From Variovorax atrisoli 110B (lineage in GTDB: Bacteria; Pseudomonadota; Gammaproteobacteria; Burkholderiales; Burkholderiaceae_C), in assembly GCF_000382045.1 (NCBI RefSeq), contig NZ_KB907454.1, positions 310,001 to 374,000 on the forward strand: DNA of 64,000 nucleotides. The letters are read 5' to 3'. Of this stretch, positions 35,187-44,274 are shown piece after piece. Position numbers and translations under genes: made by a program. The notes beneath the pieces were generated by a model. It saw only the letters and a list, made by a program, of their open reading frames with translations, ran no database searches and was not told the DNA's origin. Position 1 is the first letter of the stretch, and the number at the start of each line of letters is the position of its first letter.

Positions 35187-36614
35187 TCAGATCTGTGTGA
35201 TGAGCTTGGTACTGAGAAAAGTGTCGAAGGACTCCGTGCCGCCTTCGCTGCCAAAGCCGCTGTCCTTCACACCGCCGAAGGGCAGCTCCGGATGCGCCAT
35301 GCCCGAATGGTTGATGTTCACCATACCGGCCTCAAGGCCGTCGCCCACGCGGGTCGCGGTTTGCAGCGAACGGGTAAAGACATAGCTCGCCAGACCGAAG
35401 GGCAATGCATTGGCCTGCTGCAGCGCCTCTTCGACGGTGTCGAAGCGCGACAGCGCGGCGATGGGGCCGAATGGCTCTTCGTGCATCACGCGCGCATCGG
35501 CGGGCACGTTGGCCAGCAGCGTCGGCGCATGGAAGTGGCCTTGCACTCCGATGCGTGTGCCGCCCGACAGCATCTCGGCGCCGCGCGTGCGGGCGTCCTC
35601 GACCAACGTCTGCACGGCCTGGAAGCGGCGCTCGTGGATCAGCGGGCCCATCTGCACGCCATCCTCCAGACCGTGGCCCACCTTCACCGCGCCCAGCGCA
35701 TCGGCGAAGGCTGCGGCAAAGCGGTCGTGCACGCCCGACTGCACATGGAAGCGCGTCGGCGACACACAGACCTGGCCGGCGTTGCGCGTCTTCAGCCGCA
35801 CCAGCAAGGCCACGGCGGCGTCCACGTCGGCATCGTCGAAGACCAGCACCGGCGCATGGCCGCCCAGCTCCATCGTCATGCGCTTCATGTGCTGGCCAGC
35901 CAGCGCGGCCAGCTGCCGGCCCACCGGCACCGAGCCGGTGAAGGAGACCACGCGCACCAGCGGCGACTCGATGAGCTGGCGCGAGATGTCCGCCGGCACG
36001 CCCCACAGCAGGTTGAACACGCCCGGTGGCAGGCCCGCATCGTGAAAGAGCCGCGCCATGGCCACCAGCGCGCTGGGCGATTCTTCCGGCCCCTTGAGCA
36101 CGATGGGGCAGCCAGCCGCGATGGCGGCGGCGGCCTTCTTCATCGCCTGGCCGAAGGGAAAGTTCCACGGGCTGAAGGCGGCGCACACGCCCACCGGCTC
36201 GCGCACCACCAGCTGGCGCACGCCGGGCTGGCGTGCGGACACTACGCGGCCGTAGACGCGGCGGCCCTCCTCCGCGTGCCACTCGATGTGCTCCGCGGCG
36301 TTCATCACCTCGGCCACGGCGTCGGCCAGTGGCTTGCCGTTGTCCAGCGTCATGGCGCGGCCGATCTCCGGCGCGCGCTCGCGCGCCAGCGCGGCCACGC
36401 GGCGCAGCAGGTCCGAGCGTTCGAGCGGCGACACGCGCCGCCAGCCGGCGAAGGCCGCATGGGCGGCCTGCACGGCGGCCTCGACGTCTTCGGCCTCGGC
36501 CCATGGCAGCAGGCCCAGCGGCTGCAGCGTTGCGGGATCGTGCACGGCCTGTGTGCGCCGGCCCTGCGCGTCGATGAAGCGGCCGGCGATATAGAGCGAG
36601 AGTTCTGGGTACAT
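35187..36614 (-). CDS. Second NAD-dependent aldehyde dehydrogenase of the catabolic operon
   Basis: 475 residues. Catalytic Cys in N-A-G-Q-V-C-V-S-P, Glu in M-E-L-G-G-H-A-P, Asn in S-P-W-N-F-P, coenzyme motif F-T-G-S-V-P-V-G. Also nearest to the SSADH/aldehyde family but distinct from its neighbour. Its likely job is oxidation of the aldehyde made by the ThDP decarboxylase or by ring fission (inference). The ATG at 36614 gives the usual N-terminus (Y-I-A-G-R-F-I-D); the frame is open upstream to 36785 in non-homologous sequence. Confidence 0.9.
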   Translation of the reverse strand: MYPELSLYIAGRFIDAQGRRTQAVHDPATLQPLGLLPWAEAEDVEAAVQAAHAAFAGWRRVSPLERSDLLRRVAALARERAPEIGRAMTLDNGKPLADAVAEVMNAAEHIEWHAEEGRRVYGRVVSARQPGVRQLVVREPVGVCAAFSPWNFPFGQAMKKAAAAIAAGCPIVLKGPEESPSALVAMARLFHDAGLPPGVFNLLWGVPADISRQLIESPLVRVVSFTGSVPVGRQLAALAGQHMKRMTMELGGHAPVLVFDDADVDAAVALLVRLKTRNAGQVCVSPTRFHVQSGVHDRFAAAFADALGAVKVGHGLEDGVQMGPLIHERRFQAVQTLVEDARTRGAEMLSGGTRIGVQGHFHAPTLLANVPADARVMHEEPFGPIAALSRFDTVEEALQQANALPFGLASYVFTRSLQTATRVGDGLEAGMVNINHSGMAHPELPFGGVKDSGFGSEGGTESFDTFLSTKLITQI

Positions 36615-36663
36615 GGTGAGAGGGCCCGCTTCGCGGGTGTTTGGGCGCGGTTCGCGCGAGGCT

Positions 36664-38346
36664 TCAGGCCGCCAGGGCCTCGGCCTGCACGAGGGATTGA
36701 TTGGCTGCAGCCTGCGGCTGCGCCTTGTCGTCGGGGGCCAGCACGGCATCGCAGAAGCTGCCCAGTTCGGCCGCGGCGTCGGCACGGCGGCCTACGGCGG
36801 CGATGAAGCGGTCGGGGCGGATCAGCACCCAGTCCACGTCCTTGCCGTGGAACCAGAAATGCAGCGTGTTCTCCAGGTCCTCTATCACCGTGCCCGAAAG
36901 CTGCCCGGGCATCGGCGAGCCGGCCTCGTTGCCCATGCTGCGCGAGCGCACAGCCACATAGTGGTCGCAGCCCAGCCGGGCGAGCTGCGCGTGCAGCGCG
37001 GCGGGCGCGCCGGCCAGCGCATCGCAGCGCCAGCTCAGCAGCGCGAAGCGCGCACCGACCACGTCGTCGAGCTTCTGCGGCAGGCCGCGCTCGCGCTCCA
37101 CGTTGGGCTGGATGAACATGCGGCCCACGAGCGCGTCGCGCCCGACCACGCCGCTGTTGCGCACGATGCCCTTCGCGAAGCGCGGCATGGGCTTGAACTT
37201 CATTTGCAGCACGTAGTCGCGCATCTTCGGAATGTTCCGGATCGCCATGAAGAAGCGATCACGCGCCCAGGCCAGCAGCGGGTTGCGCTGCGACAGCACG
37301 GCGCCGAAGGCGTCGGCCAGGTCGATCATGGCCTTGGCATGGCCATGGCGCTCGTCGTGGTAGCTGGCCAGCAGCTCGGGCCGCAGCCGGCCCTGGAGGA
37401 TCCAGGCGAGCTTCCAGCCCAGGTTGAACGCATCGCGCAGGCCGGCGTTGAGGCCCTGGCCGATCCACGGCGGCGTGATGTGCGCGGCATCGCCCGCCAG
37501 GCAGACGCGCCCCGCGACGAAGCTGCCCGCGACGCGCGAGTTGTGGGTGTAGACGCGCGCCCGGATCACATTCAGCGCCGCCGGGTCGGCCACGTGCCGG
37601 CCCAGCAGCTCGCTCACCTTGTCAGGCGCGAGCATCTGCTCGCCGTCCTCCCCGGGAAAGAGCATGAACTCCCAGCGCCGCAGCCCATAGGGCAGGCGCA
37701 GGCAGACATAGGGGCGATCGGGTTCGCAGTGCAGCGCGGTGTAGGGCGCGTCGAGCGGATCCTGGTCACATTCGATCACCACCCACTTGGCCGGGTGGGT
37801 GCGCCCCTCGTAGGACAGCCCCAGCATCTCGCGCACCGCGCTGCGCCCGCCGTCGCAGGCCACTGCGTAGGCGGCGCGCACCTGTTGCTCGGCGCCGGCC
37901 TCATCGCGCAGGGTGGCGGTGACGCCTGCCTCGTTCTGCACCAGGCCCACCAGCTCCAGGCCGAGCCGCAGCTGCACGTGGTCGAAGCGCGCCAGGCCGC
38001 GGCGCAGCGTCTTCTCACCCAGGGGCTGCGAGAACAGGTTGCGGCGGAACCAGCCGAACTCGCGCGTGCTGGGCAGGATCTCGGCGAAGCATTGCTTGCG
38101 CGCGGTGTACATGCGCATGGGCACGTTCTGGATCATGTCGCGCAGCATCTCCTCGGCGAGGCCGGTGGCCTGGAAGGTGCGCAGGGCCTCGTCGTCCAGC
38201 CCCACCGCGCGCGGAAAGTCGAACACCGCCGTGCTGCGCTCGACCACCAGGGTCTGCACGCCATAGGTCCCCAGCAGGTTGGCCAGCGTCACGCCGACCG
38301 GGCCGGCGCCGATGATGAGGACGGGGGCTTCCACCGAAGCGCTCAT
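36664..38346 (-). CDS. FAD-dependent aromatic hydroxylase (MhpA/PheA-like)
   Basis: 560 residues of the class A flavoprotein monooxygenases. FAD motif [11 protein letters not shown] at residues about 10-20, D-G motif [10 protein letters not shown], and [21 protein letters not shown] for the ribityl chain; a thioredoxin-like C-terminal part follows as in 3-(3-hydroxyphenyl)propionate hydroxylase. It would put a hydroxyl group on a phenolic ring using NAD(P)H and O2. Next in the operon are NIPSNAP, alpha/beta hydrolase and VOC genes, a combination that suggests hydroxylation followed by meta-cleavage. Confidence 0.92.
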   Translation of the reverse strand: MSASVEAPVLIIGAGPVGVTLANLLGTYGVQTLVVERSTAVFDFPRAVGLDDEALRTFQATGLAEEMLRDMIQNVPMRMYTARKQCFAEILPSTREFGWFRRNLFSQPLGEKTLRRGLARFDHVQLRLGLELVGLVQNEAGVTATLRDEAGAEQQVRAAYAVACDGGRSAVREMLGLSYEGRTHPAKWVVIECDQDPLDAPYTALHCEPDRPYVCLRLPYGLRRWEFMLFPGEDGEQMLAPDKVSELLGRHVADPAALNVIRARVYTHNSRVAGSFVAGRVCLAGDAAHITPPWIGQGLNAGLRDAFNLGWKLAWILQGRLRPELLASYHDERHGHAKAMIDLADAFGAVLSQRNPLLAWARDRFFMAIRNIPKMRDYVLQMKFKPMPRFAKGIVRNSGVVGRDALVGRMFIQPNVERERGLPQKLDDVVGARFALLSWRCDALAGAPAALHAQLARLGCDHYVAVRSRSMGNEAGSPMPGQLSGTVIEDLENTLHFWFHGKDVDWVLIRPDRFIAAVGRRADAAAELGSFCDAVLAPDDKAQPQAAANQSLVQAEALAA

Positions 38347-38393
38347 GAAAACTCCTTGGGACTTGGACGGGAAAGGCGGCCTGCGCGAGCGCC

Positions 38394-38690
38394 TCAGGCG
38401 GCCGAGAGCAGCCGGCTCTCCTGGCGCACCAGCAGATGCCGCACCTGCTTTCGGAATTCGGCGAAGGCCGAGTCGGCCATCAGCGCGGCACGGCGGCGCG
38501 CGCGTTCGTCGAGGCTGTCGAAAGCCCAGTGGAAGACCAACTGGTTGATGTCGCCGCTCTCCGGTGTCATCAACGCCACCAGCTGCCCGAGCGTGCGGAT
38601 CTGCAGCTCGCGGCCGCACTCGTTGTAGATGCGCAGGTAGTCGCGCACGCCGCCGGGCACGAGGGTGTAGGTTCTGAGTTCGTGGATCAT
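38394..38690 (-). CDS. NIPSNAP-family small protein
   Basis: 98 residues starting M-I-H-E-L-R-T-Y-T-L, the classic NIPSNAP opening, with W-A-F-D-S-L-D-E-R and a C-terminal helix. Dimeric alpha-beta barrel proteins of this family sit in many catabolic operons; a role in handling reactive intermediates has been suggested but none is established. The start codon overlaps the hydrolase stop by four bases (38687-38690), so translation is coupled. Confidence 0.85.
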   Translation of the reverse strand: MIHELRTYTLVPGGVRDYLRIYNECGRELQIRTLGQLVALMTPESGDINQLVFHWAFDSLDERARRRAALMADSAFAEFRKQVRHLLVRQESRLLSAA

Positions 38691-39559
38691 GGATTGGACT
38701 GGCCCGCTGCGGCCGCCTCGGGCCGCTTCAGGAAGGTGGTGACGGCCTCGGCGAAGAGCGCCGGCTGGTCGTCGTGGACGTAGTGGCCCGCATCGGGAAT
38801 CTCGCGCGTGGAGATGCGCGGATTGAGCGTGCGCATGTGCTCGGCCATGGCCGGCTGGAGGTAGTCGGAGCGACCGCCGCGCACCACGAGGGTCTCGCAC
38901 TGCAGCTGCTTCACATAGGCGGCGAGGTCCACCTGACGGGTGGGGTCCGGGTTCAGGCGCGTGGCGGCGATGCCCGCATGGTCGTAGCGCCAGGTGAAGC
39001 CACCGCCGCTCATGGGCTTGAGCATGCTCTGCAGCCGCTGCTGGCGCGCTTCCTCCGTCACCGTGGGGCGCAGCGCGCGCATGAACGCGGCGGCTTCGTC
39101 CCAGGAAGCGAAGGCGGTGGGCGTGCTCGCCAGTTCTCTGCGGATGCGGGTGGCACCGTCGCTGGCGTCGAATGCACCGGGGCCGGCGTCCTCGATCACC
39201 AGCCGGCGAACCTGGCCGGTATGCCGCGCGGCGTACACGATGGCGTTGATGCCGCCCATCGAATGGCCGAGCAGGTCGAAACGCTGCAGGTTCAACTGCG
39301 CCACCAGCGCCTCGATGTCGGCGACGTAGGTGTCGATGTAGTAGTCGTGCCTTGGGTCCCAGTCGGTCTCGCCGCGGCCGCGCTGGTCAATGGCGATCAC
39401 GCGGAACCCGGGCTGCAGCGTCGCCGCGATGCCCACGAAGGTCTCGGCATAGCCGCGGATGCCATGCAGCATCAGCACCGGCCAAGCATCGGGCTCGCCC
39501 CATTCGGTGACGTGGAAGCCCAGGCCGTCGTGGCTCAGGCGGTAATCGCGGCGCTGCAT
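38687..39559 (-). CDS. Alpha/beta-fold hydrolase (MhpC-like candidate)
   Basis: 290 residues. Oxyanion motif L-H-G-I-R-G at 31-36, nucleophile elbow G-H-S-M-G-G with Ser100, acid in the D-A-G-P-G or R-S-D-Y region, and catalytic His in D-A-G-H-Y-V-H. In an operon with a ring hydroxylase and a VOC dioxygenase it is the natural candidate for hydrolysing the meta-cleavage product, though esterase or lactonase activity cannot be excluded from sequence. Start at the ATG 39559; overlaps the NIPSNAP gene by four bases. Confidence 0.88.
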   Translation of the reverse strand: MQRRDYRLSHDGLGFHVTEWGEPDAWPVLMLHGIRGYAETFVGIAATLQPGFRVIAIDQRGRGETDWDPRHDYYIDTYVADIEALVAQLNLQRFDLLGHSMGGINAIVYAARHTGQVRRLVIEDAGPGAFDASDGATRIRRELASTPTAFASWDEAAAFMRALRPTVTEEARQQRLQSMLKPMSGGGFTWRYDHAGIAATRLNPDPTRQVDLAAYVKQLQCETLVVRGGRSDYLQPAMAEHMRTLNPRISTREIPDAGHYVHDDQPALFAEAVTTFLKRPEAAAAGQSNP

Positions 39560-39579
39560 ATGCGTTGCTCCGGCGGCGT

Positions 39580-40182
39580 TCAGACGAGGCCGTCCTCGCC
39601 CTTGATCTCCGAGGCCTTCAGGCCGCCCAGGCGCGCGTTGAGCCGCCCGCGCGTGGCGAAGGCCCAGATCAGCACCACTTCGTCGCGGTTGGGGCCGTCG
39701 CCGAACATGGCCGAGACGGTGTCGTAGTGCGAGCGAACGTACAGCGCATCCTTGTGCGCCAGCGGAATGTCGATGATGGTGCCGGGCCCGCCGCGCTTGC
39801 CGGTGGAAGGCACCCACGACTTGCCGCCGCCCACGCCTTCACGCACCGGGTTGGCTGCGGGGTTGGTCAGCAGCGCGTTGCCGTGCTCGTATTCGCCGTC
39901 GATGCCCACCAGGCAGGCCTTGCCGTAGCTCTCGATGGCTTGCCCGCCCGTGGCCTCGCGGATGCGGCGGCCGAACTCCTTGCCCAGCTCGGGCGAGGGC
40001 GCGATCCAGGACGACAGGTCTTCGACGTAGCGGCCCGCGAACGGGTTGCGCAGGCAGGCGGCGATGACGATCTTGCGCAGCGGCTCGCCGTCTGCGGGCG
40101 CGCCTGTCTCGCCGGCCAGGGTGTCCTCGATCTGGAGGTACCACTTGCGGATGTGGAAGGCGCTGAGGTCGGGGTTGCTCAT
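39580..40182 (-). CDS. AA_synth (PF06684, DUF1185) family protein
   Basis: 200 residues matching the amino-acid-synthesis-family proteins: I-R-K-W-Y-L opening, A-A-C-L-R-N-P-F-A-G-R-Y-V-E-D-L, Y-G-K-A-C-L-V-G-x-D-G-E-Y-E-H-G and K-D-A-L-Y-V-R-S-H-Y-D. Despite the name no reaction is firmly established; the genes recur in catabolic clusters with Bug receptors. Here it lies between the VOC protein and the hydrolase. It may act on a ring-fission intermediate, but that is a guess. Confidence 0.85.
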   Translation of the reverse strand: MSNPDLSAFHIRKWYLQIEDTLAGETGAPADGEPLRKIVIAACLRNPFAGRYVEDLSSWIAPSPELGKEFGRRIREATGGQAIESYGKACLVGIDGEYEHGNALLTNPAANPVREGVGGGKSWVPSTGKRGGPGTIIDIPLAHKDALYVRSHYDTVSAMFGDGPNRDEVVLIWAFATRGRLNARLGGLKASEIKGEDGLV

Positions 40183-40237
40183 GGTGATTGTGTCCAGGAA
40201 TGGGAGTGGATGGGATGGATGTGTAGCAGGCAGTCGC

Positions 40238-40747
40238 TCACAGCGGTTGCAGGTCCAAGGCGTTGCTGGGCGCGTTGTATTCGCCCAGCAGGCGCTTGGC
40301 TTCCTCGTCGTCGTGGACGAGCTCAAGGAAGAACTCGAAGCGGTGGCCGTCGGGGTCGTGGAAGTACAGGCCGTAGCCGACCTTGTGGTCGGTGGTCTTG
40401 ACCACCTCGACGTTCTTGCGCAGCAACATGCCGTAGAGCCGGCGCAGATCGTCCAGGCCGCCCTCGATCTCCAGGCCGTAGTGCTGCATGTTCACGGTGC
40501 CGCGGCTGGCGGCCTCGGGCTCGTCCACCTGGATGAGCGCGATGTCGTGGTGCTTCTGCCCGAAGGAGAGGAACACCCATCGCGCTCCGCGCGCCGTGAC
40601 CTGCATGCCCAGCACTTCCTCGTACCAGGGGGCGGAGGCGAAGGGGTCCTTCACGAACAGCGCCAGGTGCGTGCGGCGAATGCGCGGACGGACCTCTGCG
40701 ACAGTGCTGCCGGTGACGTCGGCGTGCGAGGGGTTGCGGGTGTTCAT
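40238..40747 (-). CDS. VOC-superfamily protein, extradiol-dioxygenase-like
   Basis: 169 residues, one glyoxalase/bleomycin-resistance/dioxygenase module. The candidate metal triad of extradiol enzymes is in place: His27 (R-T-H-L-A-L-F), His89 (M-Q-H-Y-G-L-E) and Glu138 (H-R-F-E-F-F). The presence of His-His-Glu favours a small ring-cleaving dioxygenase or related isomerase over a pure binding protein; single-module length is shorter than classical two-module catechol 2,3-dioxygenases. Sixteen bases separate it from the repeat protein gene upstream. Confidence 0.85.
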   Translation of the reverse strand: MNTRNPSHADVTGSTVAEVRPRIRRTHLALFVKDPFASAPWYEEVLGMQVTARGARWVFLSFGQKHHDIALIQVDEPEAASRGTVNMQHYGLEIEGGLDDLRRLYGMLLRKNVEVVKTTDHKVGYGLYFHDPDGHRFEFFLELVHDDEEAKRLLGEYNAPSNALDLQPL

Positions 40748-40763
40748 GGCCGGCCTCCGTGCT

Positions 40764-41801
40764 TCAGTGGATGGACTGCGGATGCGCGTGCACCGGCGCC
40801 ACGAAGGGCGTCCACGCCACCGAGGTGATCTCGCTGAAGTCGCGCCACTCCTTGAACCAGCTGCGCCCGCCGTTGGTGGAGCGCAGCAGGTGGCCGTACT
40901 TGGTGCCTGCGAAGAGCAGCCCGCGGTCGCTCGGGTGCGAGCCGAAGGCCCACACGGTGGAATTGGGCGCGGTGTTCAAGAGCGTCGGCGCCCAGGTCTC
41001 GCCGCGGTCGGCCGAGCGGTAGATGCGCGTGCGCGAGCCCGGCGTGCCGTCGCCGAGGGCCAGCAGCAGTTCGCGGCCTTCGGCGTCCAGCGGCTGCACG
41101 GTGCGGGTGTAGTAAAGGCCGTCGAAGCGGTCCTTGGACGGATGGCAGACGAAGCTCCGGGCGTCGTCGACGCTTTCGCACACCGAGTTGACGGTGACCA
41201 CGACGTGCTTGGCCGGCGCATCCTGCGTGGCCGGCAGCACCGAGATCGCGTGGATGTCGGAGTTGTTGATGCCGCGCCCGGGCGTGTCGATGCGCTCCCA
41301 GCTGTCGCCCGCATCGTGCGTGCGCCAGGCGCCGCCTTCTTCCACGCCGAACCAGGCTTCGCCGGCGCGCTGCGGGTGGAAGGCGATGGTGAGGATGCGC
41401 GGGCGGTGCACGCCGGAGCAGAACTCGGGCAGTTCCACGTCCAGCAGCTGCCAGCTCAGGCCGCCGTTGCGCGAGCGGTACATGCGCGCCCGCGAAGGTG
41501 CGCCGGTGCCGGCGAACACCAGCTGCGGGTCCAGCGGACTGAAGGCCAGGGCCCAGACGGTCTGGCCATCGGCCGGCGAAGCCATGCGCTGGAAGTGCGC
41601 ACCGCCGTCGATCGACAGGCAGATGCCCACGTCGGCGCCCGCCAGCACGCGGCTGGGGTCCGACGGGTCCACGGCCAGGGCGCGCACCGTGCCGTCGAAT
41701 TCGATGGCCTCCTTCAGGCCCAGGCGGTGCCAGGTGGCGCCGTCGTCCACGCTGCGCAGGATGCCCTGCCCTGCCGTGCCCACGAGAATGGTTCCGTTCA
41801 T
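40764..41801 (-). CDS. BNR/YCF48-like repeat beta-propeller without signal peptide
   Basis: 345 residues made of repeated blades with S-V-D-D-G-A-T-W, S-I-D-G-G-A-H-F, S-R-N-G-G-L-S-W, T-H-D-A-G-D-S-W, S-A-D-R-G-E-T-W and S-T-N-G-G-R-S-W Asp-box motifs. Sialidase catalytic residues are not apparent. Unlike the secreted protein at 31962-32990 it begins directly with the first blade (M-N-G-T-I-L-V-G-T), so it seems cytoplasmic. It sits inside the catabolic operon between the SDR and VOC genes; role unknown, perhaps a scaffold or a hydrolase/lactonase propeller. Confidence 0.85.
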   Translation of the reverse strand: MNGTILVGTAGQGILRSVDDGATWHRLGLKEAIEFDGTVRALAVDPSDPSRVLAGADVGICLSIDGGAHFQRMASPADGQTVWALAFSPLDPQLVFAGTGAPSRARMYRSRNGGLSWQLLDVELPEFCSGVHRPRILTIAFHPQRAGEAWFGVEEGGAWRTHDAGDSWERIDTPGRGINNSDIHAISVLPATQDAPAKHVVVTVNSVCESVDDARSFVCHPSKDRFDGLYYTRTVQPLDAEGRELLLALGDGTPGSRTRIYRSADRGETWAPTLLNTAPNSTVWAFGSHPSDRGLLFAGTKYGHLLRSTNGGRSWFKEWRDFSEITSVAWTPFVAPVHAHPQSIH

Positions 41802-41826
41802 GTCTGCGACTCCTTGGATGGATGGC

Positions 41827-42621
41827 TCAGAGGAAGATGCCGCGCGTGATGCCGCCATCGACAGCGATGGATTCGCCGGTGATGGCGGCAGCGCGGCCCG
41901 AAGCGAGGAAGAGCACCACGTCGGCGATCTCGTTGACCTGCAGCACGCGGCGGATGGGCGTGGCCTTGGCATAGTTCGCCTCGACCTGCGCGGGCGTGAG
42001 GCCCTGCAGCTTCGCTTCCTTCGCGTAGAGCTCGTGGATGTGCGGCGTCTCGACCACGCCGGGGTGGATCACGTTGACCGTGATGCCAGAGGGTCCGAGC
42101 TGGTCCGACAGCGTCTTGGTCATGTGCGCCACGGCCACGTTGCGCATGCCCGAGAGCTGCTTGCTGCCGCGCCCGGTGAGGCCGCCGATGTTGATGATGC
42201 GGCCCCAGCCGCCCTTGCGCATGTACACCGCGCAAGCCTTGGCGAAGCGCATGTAGCCGACCACCTTGATGTCGATGTCCTGCAGCAGCCCTTCGGGGTC
42301 GGCGTTCTCGATCTCGCTGCGCACCAGGCCTCCCGGATGGGCTGCGCCGTTGACCAGGATGTCGATGCGGCCGAAGTGCGCCGCCGCCTTGTCAACCGCG
42401 GCCTGCACCTGCGCGGTGTCGCTCACGTCGGCGGGGGTGGCCAGCACCTCCACGCCGGTCTTGGCGGTGATTTCTCGCGCGGTTTCCTCCAGCGCGCCCT
42501 GGCTGCGCGCCACGATGGCCACGCGCACGCCCTCGGCCGCGAAGGCTTCCGCCACCGCACGGCCGATGCCCAGGCTGCCGCCCGTCACCACGGCCACTTT
42601 GCCCTTGAGTCTGAGATCCAT
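41827..42621 (-). CDS. SDR-fold protein lacking the Ser-Tyr-Lys catalytic triad
   Basis: 264 residues, classical short-chain dehydrogenase fold: coenzyme motif T-G-G-S-L-G-I-G at 13-20, A-D-V-S at 64-67, N-G-A-A at 91-94 and the C-terminal G-E-S-I-A-V-D-G-G-I-T-R-G. Where the catalytic Ser is expected (I-N-I-S-S) the sequence has I-N-I-G-G (144-147), and where Y-x-x-x-K should be it reads S-G-M-R-N (157-161). The protein therefore binds NAD(P) in all likelihood but cannot use the standard mechanism. It lies between the ThDP enzyme and the BNR-repeat gene in the operon. Confidence 0.88.
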   Translation of the reverse strand: MDLRLKGKVAVVTGGSLGIGRAVAEAFAAEGVRVAIVARSQGALEETAREITAKTGVEVLATPADVSDTAQVQAAVDKAAAHFGRIDILVNGAAHPGGLVRSEIENADPEGLLQDIDIKVVGYMRFAKACAVYMRKGGWGRIINIGGLTGRGSKQLSGMRNVAVAHMTKTLSDQLGPSGITVNVIHPGVVETPHIHELYAKEAKLQGLTPAQVEANYAKATPIRRVLQVNEIADVVLFLASGRAAAITGESIAVDGGITRGIFL

Positions 42622-42664
42622 GTTCGATTGCTCCTTGAATGGGAAAGGCGCTGGCCTGTGCGAC

Positions 42665-44224
42665 TCAGAGCGCCATTTCGATGAGGGCCGGCCCGCGGCG
42701 CCCGAAGGCGTCGCGCAGCTGGACCGAGAGTTCTTCGGCCGTGGCAGCGCGCGTGGCCGGCACGCCATAGGACTGCGCCAGCCCCACCCAGTCGATGCGC
42801 GGCGAGTCGAGCGCGGTGAGCGCCTCTGCGCGCGCACCCAGCGCAGCGCCGCCGCGGCGCAGTTCGTTGCGCAGGATGGCGTACTGGTGGTTGGCGGCGA
42901 TGAGCACGACCACGTCGAGTTGCTCGTGCGCCATCGTCCACAGCGACTGGATCGTGTACTGGGTGCTGCCGTCAGACAGCAGCCCCACCACCCGCCGCCC
43001 GGGGCAGGCGATGGCCGCGCCCACCGCCACGGGCAGGCCCTGGCCGATGGCGCCGCCGGTGTTGGTCAGCGTCGTGTGCGGCGCCGCGGCAGCCGACGCG
43101 GCATAGAAGGGATAGCCGCAGGTGCCGCCTTCGACCGAGACGATGGCGCCTTCGGGCAGCGTGCGTGTGAGGACCGCGCCGATGGCCGCGGGGGTGAGCG
43201 TGCCGGTGGGCTCTGCCGGTAGCGGATGCACCGGCGCCTCGAACGCGGGGGCCTGCAGTGCATCGGCCAGTTGCTCAAGTGACTCGGCCACCGGATGGCC
43301 GGGTTCGCCCAGGCTCAGCAGACGAGCGGCTTCGACCATCAGGCTGGGATGACCCGCGTAGCCGAAGTAGGTGACGGGCGGCAGTGCGCCGGCCAGCACC
43401 ACCAGGTCGGCGGGGTCGAGCACGGCGCGCGCCGGCTCGGGAAAGTAAGGCAGCCGGTCGAACGCCGGCAGGCCCTGGCCGCGTTCCGCGCGGGCCGGGA
43501 AGGTTTCGGCATAGGCCGAGGCGCCCAGCGCTGCGCACAGCCGCGCAGCGGCATGCTGCGCGCGCACGCCCAGGCCTCCAAGTTCGCCACCGCCGCCCAG
43601 CAGAAAGACGATGCGGCGCGCCGAACGCAGGCGTTGCGCGCAGGCGGCGATGTCGAGGGGCGCGGTTGATGCCGCGGCCTGCGCCGAGGCGTCGGCCGCG
43701 ACCGTCGCGCCCTGCAGAGGATCAGCCTGGTAGTCCGCCGGAAAGATCAGCGTCGCGCCCTGCCCGCCGTTGGCCAGCGACTGGCGCACGGACTCGGCCG
43801 CGGCGCGTGGCGCATCCGCCGTGCTGGCGATGCGGTGCACCCAGCCCGACACCGGCCGCGCCAGCGATTCGATGTCCGAGGTCAGCGGCGCATCGAAGGG
43901 CAGGTGCCAGCTGGTGTGGTCGCCGATCAGGTTGACGATCGGCGTGCGCGCCCGGCGCGCGTTGTGCAGGTTGGCGATGCCGTTGGCGAAGCCCGGGCCC
44001 AGGTGCAGCAGCGTGGCGGCGGGCCGCCCGAGCATGCGGCCGTAGCCATCGGCCGCGCCGGTGCAGACGTTCTCCTGCAGGCCGATCACGCAGCGGATCG
44101 AATCCTGGCCCTCCAGCGCGCGCACCAGGTCCAGCTCCGTCGTGCCGGGGTTGGCGAAGCAGGTGTCCACCCCTTCGCCGGAGAGCGCCGCCCACAGGGC
44201 CTGCGCGCCAGTCTGCTCAGTCAT
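42665..44224 (-). CDS. ThDP-dependent 2-oxoacid decarboxylase / acetolactate-synthase-like enzyme
   Basis: 519 residues. Cofactor-activating Glu51 (G-L-Q-E-N-V), the H-L-G-P-G-F-A-N-G motif, and the diphosphate/metal motif S-D-G-S-T-Q-Y-T-I-Q-S-L-W-T with the metal Asn in A-A-N-H-Q-Y (the first Gly of the usual G-D-G-S is Ser). This layout is closest to benzoylformate decarboxylase and its acetolactate-synthase-like relatives, without the FAD-site signs of true AHAS. It would decarboxylate an aryl or alkenyl 2-oxo acid to an aldehyde, which the two ALDHs of the operon could oxidise. Confidence 0.9.
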   Translation of the reverse strand: MTEQTGAQALWAALSGEGVDTCFANPGTTELDLVRALEGQDSIRCVIGLQENVCTGAADGYGRMLGRPAATLLHLGPGFANGIANLHNARRARTPIVNLIGDHTSWHLPFDAPLTSDIESLARPVSGWVHRIASTADAPRAAAESVRQSLANGGQGATLIFPADYQADPLQGATVAADASAQAAASTAPLDIAACAQRLRSARRIVFLLGGGGELGGLGVRAQHAAARLCAALGASAYAETFPARAERGQGLPAFDRLPYFPEPARAVLDPADLVVLAGALPPVTYFGYAGHPSLMVEAARLLSLGEPGHPVAESLEQLADALQAPAFEAPVHPLPAEPTGTLTPAAIGAVLTRTLPEGAIVSVEGGTCGYPFYAASAAAAPHTTLTNTGGAIGQGLPVAVGAAIACPGRRVVGLLSDGSTQYTIQSLWTMAHEQLDVVVLIAANHQYAILRNELRRGGAALGARAEALTALDSPRIDWVGLAQSYGVPATRAATAEELSVQLRDAFGRRGPALIEMAL

Positions 44225-44274
44225 CGCCGATGTCCTCTCGTTGCTTCTCTATGTGGGAAATGCCGTGACCGACG

